Of a DNA stretch of 64,000 bases, positions 24,687 to 33,643 are shown piece by piece; position 1 is the stretch's first letter, and each line of letters starts with the position of its first letter. The stretch is from a virus: IMG/VR virus record IMGVR_UViG_3300019742_000002, positions 27,724 through 91,723 of that record; one strand, written 5' to 3'. A program made the position numbers and the translations under genes. The notes beneath the pieces were generated by a model. That model was not told the DNA's origin and made no database searches. It saw nothing but the letters and a program-made list of their open reading frames with translations.

Positions 24687-26051
24687 TTATTTAATTAACT
24701 TTACAGCATTTTTAGCCTCTTCTATAGATTTTCCTGATGCTATCGTTGAAATAAATATAGCATCTTGTCGAACCTTAGTCTCGTACTCTTTAGTTTTAGT
24801 TTCCAGCATTTTAGCAAATTTAGTACCTCTATTATTTACATCGGATAAATATTTTGTGGTGTGAGTATCATCAATTTGAATTTGCATAAGATTTTCTACT
24901 ACTGTATGTACCTTTTCAGCCGTTGCTTCGGTTAATCCTGATACCAATATTGATGTCTCTTCCCACATTTTTTGAAAATCATCTACATTGGATAATAAAG
25001 AACCTATAGCTGATTCATCAGTTAAATCTGCTTTCTTAGATGGTAAATCTTGACCTAGTTTTATAATAGTTGCTTGTGTCGCTATAAAAGCTCCTTCTAC
25101 TTTAACTACCCTATCATTTAATTTGGCTATATGTGATTGAATTTGAGATTTAAGTAAAGTATCTCTAATTGGTATATCGGAGGGATTATCATAAACCTCT
25201 AATTCAACATTTAATTTATTGAGAATTTCATTAGATGCTTTTGATTGAGCTACCATATTTGATTTTGCTTCTTGTAAACCCTCAGCTATTACTATTAATT
25301 TCTCGTGCTTATCATAGATGATACCAAACAATTCATCAATATTTACTTGTACAGATTTATGTTCTGTTTGAATATCTTTAACCGAGTTTCCTATAGAATT
25401 GATAAGAGGTATCTTATTAAAATACTTATTAATAAGTGATATTTTTGTTGGTTTATTCGTTTGTAATTCCTCAATCTTACTCTTAGCTTCCATAAAAGAT
25501 TTAACTAATAATTTATTATCCCCTAGCGAATGTTCATTATTAATTTTCTTAGATACTTCGGAGGTTTCCGATATAACCTTTTGAAATTGTTCTTTAAGTG
25601 ATGAGGTGTTGTCTATGTCTATATGAACCTCTTTAGCTTCTTGAATTAGTTCAGTTACGGGTAACATATTTTTACCTTTATTTGTCATTTCTTCTTTCAG
25701 TTGTAGTCTTTTATATTCACTTTTCCTAGCTTGTGAAATAGTTGAATAAATAGAGTCTATAGCTTTTTCTATAATTGTAGATGATACCTCTTGATATATA
25801 CCACATTCCAATTTAAAACCTTCTAACCATTCTTGATTATCATTTATTGGTATAAATTTGATTTTTGTGTCATATAAATATAATCTTCCTTCAATACCTC
25901 CGCATTCCTCTACTATATCAAAATATTCTTTTGAGGTTCTATCTTGGTAGAACTTTAGATAATATCGAGATTTGTCTGCATCAACACTCTCTATAACATC
26001 ATAACTATTATTATATCTCTTTACAATCAAATTTTTATAAACTTCGTTCAT
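24687..26051 (-). CDS. TelA/KlaA-like toxic-anion-resistance family protein
   Basis: The C-terminal ~270 residues are long amphipathic helices matching the TelA theme: LINKYFNKIPLINSI, then a helix pair around NIDELFGIIYDKHEKLIVIA, then IAKLNDRVVKVEGAF and ATQATIIKLGQDL. The first ~120 residues form a separate beta-rich domain. TelA-like proteins are common in bacteria and large phages; their molecular role is unsettled (membrane stress and phage resistance have been proposed). Length (454 aa) is slightly above the usual ~380 aa because of the N-terminal domain. A generic coiled-coil protein is the alternative. Confidence 0.5.
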   Translation of the reverse strand: MNEVYKNLIVKRYNNSYDVIESVDADKSRYYLKFYQDRTSKEYFDIVEECGGIEGRLYLYDTKIKFIPINDNQEWLEGFKLECGIYQEVSSTIIEKAIDSIYSTISQARKSEYKRLQLKEEMTNKGKNMLPVTELIQEAKEVHIDIDNTSSLKEQFQKVISETSEVSKKINNEHSLGDNKLLVKSFMEAKSKIEELQTNKPTKISLINKYFNKIPLINSIGNSVKDIQTEHKSVQVNIDELFGIIYDKHEKLIVIAEGLQEAKSNMVAQSKASNEILNKLNVELEVYDNPSDIPIRDTLLKSQIQSHIAKLNDRVVKVEGAFIATQATIIKLGQDLPSKKADLTDESAIGSLLSNVDDFQKMWEETSILVSGLTEATAEKVHTVVENLMQIQIDDTHTTKYLSDVNNRGTKFAKMLETKTKEYETKVRQDAIFISTIASGKSIEEAKNAVKLIK

Positions 26052-26132
26052 CTCTATTTCCTTTTATTTAAAATCTTTTATAGATTTATTAAATCTAATC
26101 ATTTGTTTCGCAATCATCTTGAACAAATTTTC

Positions 26133-26339
26133 CTAAGGTATATTTTCCATTTCAATATCTTTCAAAAATTTCTTAAGATTAGATGTATAAAATCTATGAG
26201 TTCCTGAAATATATTCAGAGATTATACTTATTTTGTCTATCCACTTTTTTTGAATATCTACTATAAAAGTAGCATCTAATCCCAGAGGTTTGTAATATAT
26301 CTCGTAAACCTCTTTATTTGATTTTATTATCGTTGTCAT
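26133..26339 (-). CDS. hypothetical protein, 68 aa
   Basis: Unknown small protein that overlaps the upstream 89-aa gene by 26 bp. No motif recognised. Confidence 0.55.
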   Translation of the reverse strand: MTTIIKSNKEVYEIYYKPLGLDATFIVDIQKKWIDKISIISEYISGTHRFYTSNLKKFLKDIEMENIP

Positions 26340-26583
26340 ATTTTTCCTTTAGTATATCTATTAATTCTACAAAATTTATCAAAATTAGATTAGGATTTTC
26401 TTTCATTTCTAAATTTAAACTTAATAAATCTATATTATTTAAGGTTTCAAATTGAGCTATATTACCTTTAACTAATGTGTCTTCATTTATTTTAGATAGT
26501 GAATGGTATAAAAATTCATTATATTTATCATAAATAGATACCAAAATCTCCTTGAAATCTTTTGTTACTAAATATTTAGTCAT
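26314..26583 (-). CDS. hypothetical protein, 89 aa
   Basis: Unknown acidic, largely helical protein. It is followed by the overlapping 68-aa gene and preceded by a short AT-rich interval with only a weak promoter-like box near 26650-26680. Confidence 0.55.
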   Translation of the reverse strand: MTKYLVTKDFKEILVSIYDKYNEFLYHSLSKINEDTLVKGNIAQFETLNNIDLLSLNLEMKENPNLILINFVELIDILKEKYDNDNKIK

Positions 26584-26683
26584 CCTTATCTCCTTTGAAA
26601 TATTTTTTTAACCATCTTTTATCCTTTTTTTTATTTTTTAAGATATGTAATTATCTACTAACTAAGCTTATATATAACTTAAA

Positions 26684-26986
26684 CTATAAAAGTATTTCAC
26701 TAATTACCCTACTATCAATATTATTATCTCTAAAAAAATCTATAGTAAACCTCTCTTCATCTAATATACTTTGTAAACCCTCATCTCTTGTTTTATAAAG
26801 TTGAAATTCAAATACTGAATTAGACTTGTTATCTTGGTCTGGATTTGTATGGTAAAAATAATTTATTTGTATATCATCCCCATCCGAGAGAATTTTAATT
26901 CCAATTACCTCTATTTCTATCACCTCACCTTTCTTAGATTCCACAAAACCTATATCACCTACATCATACTTAGTTTCTATTTTCAT
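26684..26986 (-). CDS. hypothetical protein, 100 aa
   Basis: Beta-rich N-terminal part (DVGDIGFVESKKGEVIEIEV) of the kind found in small barrel domains, then a helical C-terminus. No family recognised. It is the last leftward gene before the divergent tail-fibre cluster, with a promoter box upstream. Confidence 0.6.
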   Translation of the reverse strand: MKIETKYDVGDIGFVESKKGEVIEIEVIGIKILSDGDDIQINYFYHTNPDQDNKSNSVFEFQLYKTRDEGLQSILDEERFTIDFFRDNNIDSRVISEILL

Positions 26987-27017
26987 CTTTTATCCTTTTT
27001 TATTTTTAATATTTCTA

Positions 27018-27040
27018 ATTATATACTAACTAAGCTTAAA
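27018..27040 (-). promoter_or_regulatory. TTTAAGCTTA / TATAAT promoter
   Basis: Minus-strand TTTAAGCTTAGTTAGTA followed by TATAAT, upstream of the 100-aa gene. It sits back to back with the rightward late promoter at 27045. Confidence 0.65.
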
Positions 27041-27044
27041 GTTT

Positions 27045-27052
27045 TATAAATA
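27045..27052 (+). promoter_or_regulatory. T4-type late promoter TATAAATA
   Basis: Exact TATAAATA, 20 bp before the first gene of the tail-fibre cluster, with AAAAAGGAG between. Confidence 0.8.
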
Positions 27053-27072
27053 AATATAAAAAGGAGTATAAA

Positions 27073-27321
27073 ATGGCAAATACAGCTTATGAAGAATATC
27101 CTAAATCAAATTCTTGGGTAAAAGTAGATTATATAACAACAGGGTTTCAGGCTAAAAATCCAAGAGGTTTTGAATATGGTATAAAAACTGTTGATTCATT
27201 ACCCTTAGACACCGATGAGATTTTTACTTGTGTATATTTAGAAACTGTTACATACGCAACAGGTAATTTTCTATATGTTAGAAATAAAGAACAAAATATT
27301 AATATTACAGTGAGGGTTTAA
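27073..27321 (+). CDS. small late structural protein, 82 aa
   Basis: First gene of the rightward fibre cluster, behind a late promoter and AAAAAGGAG, ending 2 bp before the large fibre gene. The beta-rich sequence (SWVKVDYITTGF, FTCVYLETVTYATGNFLYV) suggests a small beta-sandwich such as a fibre adaptor or head/tail decoration. Exact role unknown. Confidence 0.65.
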   Translation: MANTAYEEYPKSNSWVKVDYITTGFQAKNPRGFEYGIKTVDSLPLDTDEIFTCVYLETVTYATGNFLYVRNKEQNINITVRV

Positions 27322-27323
27322 TT

Positions 27324-30300
27324 ATGAGTACAGATTGGGACGGAATAGGTGGAGGAGGTACGACTACTCCTGTTGTGGATAACTTAACATCCACCAGTAC
27401 AACAGATGCACTTTCAGCTAATCAGGGAAGGGAACTAAAGGTTTTAGTAGATGGTATAATAACAGGTATAAGAATAATAGATAATTGGAATGCTACTACA
27501 AATACTCCTGATATTTCCATAGTAACTCAATCAGGAGATGCCTATATAGTAAATATAGCAGGTTCTACTGATATTGGAGGAATAACCGATTGGAAAATAA
27601 ATGATATTGCTTTAAAAACTGATTCGGGTTGGCTTAAAATAGACAATACAGAAGATGTCACTATACTTAAAGATGCTGATATTGGCGTAAATGTACAAGC
27701 TTATGATGTAGATATAGTTTCGGATTCAAATTATATACACACTGATAATAACTATACTACAACCGAAAAAACCAAATTAAGTAATATAGAAGAAAATGCC
27801 AAAGATGACCAAAATGCAAGTGAAATTCCTACTACTAATATAATAGGTACTCCTACAATAGCAAATGATGTCAAACAACAATTAGACTATGTTAATACAA
27901 GTGGTATTATTGAAGGTTGTGACTTAACCGATAATGGAGATGGTACAATTTCTACCTCTGATGGACATGCTTTTCTTAGACCTACTAGTGGAGATGATTT
28001 ATCTCCTTTAATATTAGTCCAAGGTACAGGTACAACTAATATCACTTTAATTGATGGTGAAACAAATTATGTCTATTTAGACTATAATGGCGGAAGTCCT
28101 ATTTGTAAATCAACTACAATTCAAAGTGATATAGATTGTCAATCAAAATGTTTAGCTTATATTATTTATAGAAATGGTACTAAACTTCATGTAATAGATG
28201 ATAGACAACATGGATTAGATGCTAGTAGGAAATCAAGAAAAGTTATGAGAAGTCTATCAAGATTTATTCATCAAGGTGATGGTTCTATTTTAGGAGAAGT
28301 TGGTAATCTCGGATTGAGTTTAACATCAGGTAGTTTTTTCTATACAGTCACAGAAATACCTCATCCTGCTTTTGATACAAGTATAGTTGGTACAGCTAAT
28401 GAAAATACTTTTGTACTTCATTATAGAGATGGATTAGGTGGATTCATTGATGTAGAAGGTGTTAAAGTAATAGATTCAACTGTTTATGATAATGGATCGG
28501 GGATTCCTACAAGTATCTCAAATAATAAATATGGTGTATCATGGGTATATATATTGAATGATACTCCTAGTGAACTTCATGTTGTGATGGGTCAAGATGA
28601 GTATGGAAGTCAATCAGAAGCTGAAAATGCTTCGTTACCAAGTACATTACCTAATATATTGGTTGGATTAGGTGCTTTAGTTGGATTTGTAGTTTATCAA
28701 GAGGGTAGTATTAATTTTGATAATATATTAAGTGCTTTAGGTAGAACTTTTAGCTCATCTTCTCCGACTGAACATGACGGATTAAGTGGATTAAATGTAG
28801 GTGATTATCAACATTTAACAGTTGATGAAAAAACTTATATAACTTCTAATATAGAAGATTTGTTACAAATTAATTTAGATACTAATGAACCAACAGGTTT
28901 TATTAGAGAACAAAAACAAACTTTAGGAGTAATAGAATTTAGTCCAGACGGAACTAAAATAATATCCAAAAAAGGAGACGAAACCATTTCTATCAGAACA
29001 GATGGATTATTTTATGACGGTTCTATAGCTACAGCTAGAGAATTTGCTATTAGTCCTTTATCTGTTGTAGATGGTGGAGACGATACATTTTCTATCTACA
29101 TTGAAGGTATAAAATACATTAAAACAAGTACTGAAAAAATTACCTTATTAGATACTAGTGGATTAAAATTTGTATACTTTGATAGAGTAACAAAAACACT
29201 TTCTGTTGGTTCTACATTTAGTTTTGATTATTTTGAAGATTCTCCTATTGTTTCTACATTTTATTGGAATACTAATACACAAAAATTAGTAAATTTTGGA
29301 GATGAAAGACATGGTATAACCATGGACGGATTTACTCATAGATACCTACATTTTACCCAAGGTACTAAATACATATCAGGAATGGAGATTCAAGGAATGT
29401 CAAACGGTTCTCCTACATTTACACAAGTTACATCAGGGTTAGCTTATGATGAGGATGTAGATATGTATCCTTTACAACAATCAACTCTACCATTTCTTCA
29501 TAGAGCTGGTACAAGTTGGACTGTTGAAACTGATAATAACAGTATCGCATATTTGGTTGGTGGAGTTACACAATTTAACTGTGATACAAATTATGTAAAT
29601 TATGGTGTATCAGGTGTTGATTATATTCCATCAAACTCTTATGAATTAAGAGATGTTACTGGTAATGATAGAATGATTATGTTCTTTATACTAACTAATA
29701 ATATTGAATTCCCTTATGTTAAAATATTGGGTCAAAAAACTTATGCTAGTTCTACAACTGCTAGAGCTGATGTTGAGAAAGCAATTGAAGAGCTGAAACT
29801 AGATGGACTTCCTACACCAGAATTTATGCCAATTGGAGCTGTGATAGTAGATAGTTCAGGAAATCTTGATGATATTACTTCTGATGAGATATTTGTAGAT
29901 TTAAGAAAATATATAGCAGGTGGAGTTGGTTCTATATCAGGAGTTGCTAGTATTCATAATGATACAACTGGCAGAGATTCGGCAGACGCTCATCCTATAA
30001 GTGCTATTACAAATTTACAAACAGAATTAGACAGTAAGGCTAATATAGTAGGTGGTAACAATTTTACTGGGGCAAATAAGGTTATCCCAGTTGCTACCAA
30101 TACAATGGCATTAGACTTTGCTATTAACACAAACTTTAGAGTAGATACACTTACTGCTACAACAATTACAGCTTTAAATGTAACTGGAGCAAATGGTTTA
30201 AGTGGCAGGATAGAAATAGGAAGTATGGCAACACCAGCTGATACTATTACTGGATGGAGTACAGAATACAATACTGGTGGATTAGGTACTCTGTCATCTA

Positions 30301-30368
30301 CAGGTTTTACGGTTATCGCTTATGTTGTACGAGATGGTATGATTTATCTATACCAAGTAGGTGTATGA
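27324..30368 (+). CDS. long tail fibre / receptor-binding protein, 1014 aa
   Basis: A large late protein with typical fibre features. Near the N-terminus is a Gly/Thr/Ser-rich leader with LTSTSTTDALSANQGRELK, a motif widespread in phage fibres. A second fibre-type motif follows, YTTTEKTKLSNIEENA (~143-158), then several beta-rich domains. A stalk-like HNDTTGRDSADAHPISAI segment (~873-890) comes before the C-terminal tip. It lacks transmembrane segments and signal peptides. Its stop overlaps the lectin-like gene by 4 bp. The C-terminal region should face the host receptor; sugar or protein specificity cannot be read here. Confidence 0.8.
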   Translation: MSTDWDGIGGGGTTTPVVDNLTSTSTTDALSANQGRELKVLVDGIITGIRIIDNWNATTNTPDISIVTQSGDAYIVNIAGSTDIGGITDWKINDIALKTDSGWLKIDNTEDVTILKDADIGVNVQAYDVDIVSDSNYIHTDNNYTTTEKTKLSNIEENAKDDQNASEIPTTNIIGTPTIANDVKQQLDYVNTSGIIEGCDLTDNGDGTISTSDGHAFLRPTSGDDLSPLILVQGTGTTNITLIDGETNYVYLDYNGGSPICKSTTIQSDIDCQSKCLAYIIYRNGTKLHVIDDRQHGLDASRKSRKVMRSLSRFIHQGDGSILGEVGNLGLSLTSGSFFYTVTEIPHPAFDTSIVGTANENTFVLHYRDGLGGFIDVEGVKVIDSTVYDNGSGIPTSISNNKYGVSWVYILNDTPSELHVVMGQDEYGSQSEAENASLPSTLPNILVGLGALVGFVVYQEGSINFDNILSALGRTFSSSSPTEHDGLSGLNVGDYQHLTVDEKTYITSNIEDLLQINLDTNEPTGFIREQKQTLGVIEFSPDGTKIISKKGDETISIRTDGLFYDGSIATAREFAISPLSVVDGGDDTFSIYIEGIKYIKTSTEKITLLDTSGLKFVYFDRVTKTLSVGSTFSFDYFEDSPIVSTFYWNTNTQKLVNFGDERHGITMDGFTHRYLHFTQGTKYISGMEIQGMSNGSPTFTQVTSGLAYDEDVDMYPLQQSTLPFLHRAGTSWTVETDNNSIAYLVGGVTQFNCDTNYVNYGVSGVDYIPSNSYELRDVTGNDRMIMFFILTNNIEFPYVKILGQKTYASSTTARADVEKAIEELKLDGLPTPEFMPIGAVIVDSSGNLDDITSDEIFVDLRKYIAGGVGSISGVASIHNDTTGRDSADAHPISAITNLQTELDSKANIVGGNNFTGANKVIPVATNTMALDFAINTNFRVDTLTATTITALNVTGANGLSGRIEIGSMATPADTITGWSTEYNTGGLGTLSSTGFTVIAYVVRDGMIYLYQVGV

Positions 30369-30955
30369 TGTTTGGATATTTATTAGGTGCTACTAATACT
30401 CAAAGTGAGATAATACCATACGCTAGATACTTATTGAAAAATGATGCAAATGACAGTATAGGGGATAAAGATGGGGCAATTGTAGGAGGTAACATAACTT
30501 TTGATGGTACACAGGCTACTTTTGATGGCAATTCGATAATTCAAACTCAATTAGCTCTAAATATTTATACATACTCTTTTAATTTTAAATTTACACTATT
30601 CTCAACATCTGGGTACACCTTTTTGACAGACTCAACAACCAGAGTAGTAATAGCTGTATATGAGAATAACCTTTTATTATTCAATAATGGATTTATCACA
30701 ATTGATACAAATGTAATAGACATTAATACTGAGTATAATATCGTAGCTGTATTTGATGGTGATCAATCTACTATCAATTTGAATGGGACTACTTATATTA
30801 ACACCATAATACCAACGCAACTTGCGTCTTTTTTTTTAATGGGTGGGGAAAAGAGCAACACTGCTGGTCTTGCTCTGGATGGAACTATGCGTAACTTTAA
30901 TGTCTATGACAGAGCTTTAACTGAAAGTGAAATAAACATATTAGCAAATCAATAA
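30365..30955 (+). CDS. LamG/concanavalin-like lectin fibre-tip protein
   Basis: The start ATG overlaps the fibre stop (ATGA). The longer open frame further upstream is only readthrough of the fibre gene in another frame. The 196-aa protein has the jelly-roll pattern of laminin-G/concanavalin domains: GGNITFDGTQATFDGNSIIQ, then a strand with YTYSFNFKFTL, AVFDGDQSTINLNGTTY, and the closing MRNFNVYDRALTESEI. That closing motif is characteristic of phage LamG domains. It probably forms a separate carbohydrate-binding fibre tip. Base composition from here to ~31.6 kb looks less AT-rich than in neighbours, consistent with recent acquisition. Confidence 0.75.
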   Translation: MMFGYLLGATNTQSEIIPYARYLLKNDANDSIGDKDGAIVGGNITFDGTQATFDGNSIIQTQLALNIYTYSFNFKFTLFSTSGYTFLTDSTTRVVIAVYENNLLLFNNGFITIDTNVIDINTEYNIVAVFDGDQSTINLNGTTYINTIIPTQLASFFLMGGEKSNTAGLALDGTMRNFNVYDRALTESEINILANQ

Positions 30956-30966
30956 AAGGAAAATAA

Positions 30967-31524
30967 ATGCAAGTATATATATTAAGTACAAAGAAAATAG
31001 AGGATATTAAGATACATAAAAATATGTATTTAAATAAATTGAATGATGTAGAACTTAGAGATTTAGGAGTTCTTAGAGTAGTTATAGACCCTATCTGTAA
31101 TACTAATTTTTATGATATTGAGCAGGTTGGAGTACAAGATGGTAATATTTGGAGAGTTGGTTGTGTATCTACCCCTAAAAGCATTGAAGATATTAAGATA
31201 TATCTTAATGATATAGTTAATAGGGTTGCAAGAGATAAGATTAACGCAATCACTTCAAAATATACTCCAGCAGAGATGGCAGTTTGGTACACGCTAGAAG
31301 CTGAAGCTCTGAATGATGATAGTACAGGAATACTAGGAGCTGAGGCACTTATAGCAGGTATCCCATTTGAAGATTATAGAGATAATATTTTAGCTAAAGC
31401 AACAAGTTTTAAGGATTTCAAGACTCAGGTCTGTGGTACTAGAGCTAAGTTATCTCTACAGATAGAGGCACTCTCTACACTAGAGGAGTGTATTGAGTTT
31501 GAGGTTACTGCTAAGAGTTGGTAA
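30967..31524 (+). CDS. tail-fibre assembly/chaperone-like protein
   Basis: It sits directly after the fibre-tip gene, the usual position of fibre assembly chaperones. The 185-aa protein has a helical C-terminal half with KINAITSKYTPAEMAVWYTL and later LSLQIEALSTLEECIEFEV, a layout like that of phage fibre-assembly proteins of the gp38/Tfa type. No enzymatic motif is present. Assignment rests on position and pattern. Confidence 0.6.
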   Translation: MQVYILSTKKIEDIKIHKNMYLNKLNDVELRDLGVLRVVIDPICNTNFYDIEQVGVQDGNIWRVGCVSTPKSIEDIKIYLNDIVNRVARDKINAITSKYTPAEMAVWYTLEAEALNDDSTGILGAEALIAGIPFEDYRDNILAKATSFKDFKTQVCGTRAKLSLQIEALSTLEECIEFEVTAKSW

Positions 31525-31634
31525 TTGATAAGTGTAGTTCTTGTTTTTGGTGGTTTGATAGAATTTTATGGTTAGATTGATGTAAATGTTGTAAAGAGCA
31601 TGATAGGACACTACTCAAACAAACACATAACTAG
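31518..31634 (+). pseudogene. remnant of small Cys-rich CC-x-x-HD protein with in-frame TGA
   Basis: A TTG inside the chaperone gene's end opens a frame reading VIDKCSSCFWWFDRILWLD, then TGA at 31578-31580, then CKCCKEHDRTLLKQTHN. The C-C-x-x-H-D motif recalls phospholipase A2-like proteins. TGA is an ordinary stop elsewhere in this genome, so this looks like a nonsense-mutated gene, not a recoded one. The rest of 31525-31766 shows no gene. Confidence 0.3.
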
Positions 31635-31766
31635 GTACAAAGCTGATGTTTTGTTGTTCAAGTAATGTTTGTAGAGTTAGACTAGGTTGGATTGTATATT
31701 CTAAGTTTAAGAGTGTACAATTCCTAAAAATAAAAGATTAAAATATACCAAAGCTAATTAATAAAT

Positions 31767-32234
31767 CTATATATAACTCTCAATAGTAAAATTATCATAA
31801 ACTAATCCAATGTCTAGGGTGATTATTTCATCCTCTGATATTGAGTTAAATTCTAAATCACCTATAGATTCTATTCTAGCTGAATGATATGTAACTTTTA
31901 AAATATTATGCCCATTATCATCTTGTAAAACTATCCAAGCTTGACCTTCTAAATCAGAACCTAATCCCTTATCTTGCTCTCTCATTACAAAAATAGTGCT
32001 CATTATACTTTGCCAAGTTTCTAATTTCTCATCAACTATTATATTTACATTCAAAGCATTAAAAACCAAAGTATCACCCGTTAAAAAACCCTCAACAGAA
32101 CTTTTACTAGTTTTAATATGACTAAAAGCAACACCCGGTAAATTTACTTGTTGAATGTTATAAAGTACATTATCTGTAAATAGAGTTGTTCCAAAATAAT
32201 AATTAGAATTATGAGTAAAGTTTTTGTTTGACAT
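31767..32234 (-). CDS. tail tube-like protein (T4 gp19/gp54 family candidate)
   Basis: A 155-aa late protein behind an exact TATAAATA. The sequence has features of the phage tube fold: IQQVNLPGVAFSHI near residue 28, then LVFNALNVNIIVDEKLETWQ (residues ~57-76) matching the conserved strand followed by an acidic turn and helix in tube proteins, and a C-terminal strand EIITLDIGLVYDNF. It may be the tail tube subunit or the tube initiator gp54. T4 gp19 is 163 aa, a good length match. The opposite orientation from its neighbours means it has its own promoter. Confidence 0.55.
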   Translation of the reverse strand: MSNKNFTHNSNYYFGTTLFTDNVLYNIQQVNLPGVAFSHIKTSKSSVEGFLTGDTLVFNALNVNIIVDEKLETWQSIMSTIFVMREQDKGLGSDLEGQAWIVLQDDNGHNILKVTYHSARIESIGDLEFNSISEDEIITLDIGLVYDNFTIESYI

Positions 32235-32251
32235 AAATACCTCTTTGATAA

Positions 32252-32263
32252 TATTTATAAATA
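32252..32263. promoter_or_regulatory. palindromic divergent late promoter TATTTATAAATA
   Basis: One palindrome contains TATAAATA on both strands. The minus copy (32252-32259) serves the tube-like gene; the plus copy (32256-32263) points toward gp55, about 85 bp away. Confidence 0.7.
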
Positions 32264-32268
32264 GTTAT

Positions 32269-32290
32269 ATAATACCAAAATAAACTTAAA
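32269..32290 (-). promoter_or_regulatory. TTTAAGTTTA-type promoter
   Basis: Minus-strand TTTAAGTTTATTTTGG then TATTAT, just upstream of the palindromic late promoter. It could give early transcription of the tube-like gene or the clusters beyond. Confidence 0.4.
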
Positions 32291-32347
32291 ATAACCTTAA
32301 TTTTAAATAAAATTACACTATAATTAATAAAACATAAAGGAGAATGA

Positions 32348-33643
32348 TTGAGTGAAATACCTAAAAAAACCAAAAAATCTATAAGACAATATGTACAAGA
32401 GGATGAGATTAAATTTTATATATACCTTTTTAAATATTCCCAACAATTAAAAAATATTGAAGAAATGACTAAAGAAGAAATATTAGAAAAACATAAAAAG
32501 GCCGTTCAAGCTAGATTGAAAAGAATTAAATCGAGTATTCTAAGGAAATATGAAAATTTTTTAAATGTCATTGAGGCTGGTGATAATGATTTAACTGATG
32601 AGTTTGTCTTATCAAGGTTTAATAAATTAGATAGAGATAATAAAGAAATATATACTGATTCTTTAGAGGGTATTTTTATATATAATAAAAATAAAGAGTA
32701 TGTTAAATGTTGGGAAGCACCTATAGATAGAGATTTAATTATAAAAGAATTTAATGAGAAGAGGAATAATTATATAGAATTTCTTGAAAATACGGACAAT
32801 AAAAGATTTAAAAATGAGTTAGATTATGTAAAAAATATTAAAATATCTTCTAATACATCTAAGGAAAAATTTGGTAAAATTATAATGATTATGGTACATA
32901 ACTTATTAAAAATGCCTAGTTTTAGTTCGTATACAGATAATTGGAGTTCTGATTTTTATTCAAATGCTGTAGAGAAAATATTATTATATACTCATAATTA
33001 TGATGAAAATATACTATCTTCTATATCAGGTCAAAAAAGTAAAGCCTTTGCATATATAACACAAGTTTGTACCAATGCTTTTAGGAATATTATAAATACA
33101 AGAAAAGAAGATGAGGAGTGTCTTAGAGATACTATTTCATTGAGTACATTTCACACCGATGGTGTATTAATAGATTCTACCAACAAAAGTACATATATTA
33201 ATGAACATAACTCAATAAAAATTAGACTAAAAACTAAAGACATTCTTATAGAGATTAAAGATTATATTGATAAAATTAGAGAAACTAATTCTATAAACTT
33301 TGCTAATATATCTATAAAAACTGAGTTAAAATATTTAAAAGAGGATATAGATGAGGTTGATAAAAATAGTGACTATTATGATTATATAGAACAACTAGAA
33401 AATAAAATAAATCATTCTAAGTTGATAGAAGATTTAAGTAACAACGAAGACGAAATTGAAGGTGTTACATTTATAAAAGATTCTAGTATTAGTTTAACTG
33501 AGGATATTTTAAACGAAATAGAGGCTTATAAAGGTTCTCTATATGTATCAATAATAAATTATAAAGAACCTATAGAAATTGAAAAAGAGGAAATTATAGA
33601 AAAAATAGTTAAGAAAAAGGTGGATTTTACAGATGAGTTCTAA
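32348..33643 (+). CDS. 55: late-transcription sigma factor (gp55-like)
   Basis: The segment SGQKSKAFAYITQVCTNAFR (residues ~226-245), preceded by LKMPSFSSYTDNWSSDFY, matches the core of T4 gp55, where NPFAYFTQI and a helix with NAF define the sigma region-2-like domain. gp55 binds host RNA polymerase and reads TATAAATA, which is abundant in this window. At 431 aa it is more than twice the length of T4 gp55 (185 aa), with additional N- and C-terminal charged helical regions. The start is TTG at 32348 with AAAGGAG 6 bp before it. It overlaps gp47 by 11 bp. Confidence 0.8.
   Translation: MSEIPKKTKKSIRQYVQEDEIKFYIYLFKYSQQLKNIEEMTKEEILEKHKKAVQARLKRIKSSILRKYENFLNVIEAGDNDLTDEFVLSRFNKLDRDNKEIYTDSLEGIFIYNKNKEYVKCWEAPIDRDLIIKEFNEKRNNYIEFLENTDNKRFKNELDYVKNIKISSNTSKEKFGKIIMIMVHNLLKMPSFSSYTDNWSSDFYSNAVEKILLYTHNYDENILSSISGQKSKAFAYITQVCTNAFRNIINTRKEDEECLRDTISLSTFHTDGVLIDSTNKSTYINEHNSIKIRLKTKDILIEIKDYIDKIRETNSINFANISIKTELKYLKEDIDEVDKNSDYYDYIEQLENKINHSKLIEDLSNNEDEIEGVTFIKDSSISLTEDILNEIEAYKGSLYVSIINYKEPIEIEKEEIIEKIVKKKVDFTDEF

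Noticed and set aside
30254-30364. Extended N-terminus for the lectin-like protein
   Set aside because: This part overlaps the fibre gene in another frame and has no start signal; the ATGA overlap at 30365 is the natural start.
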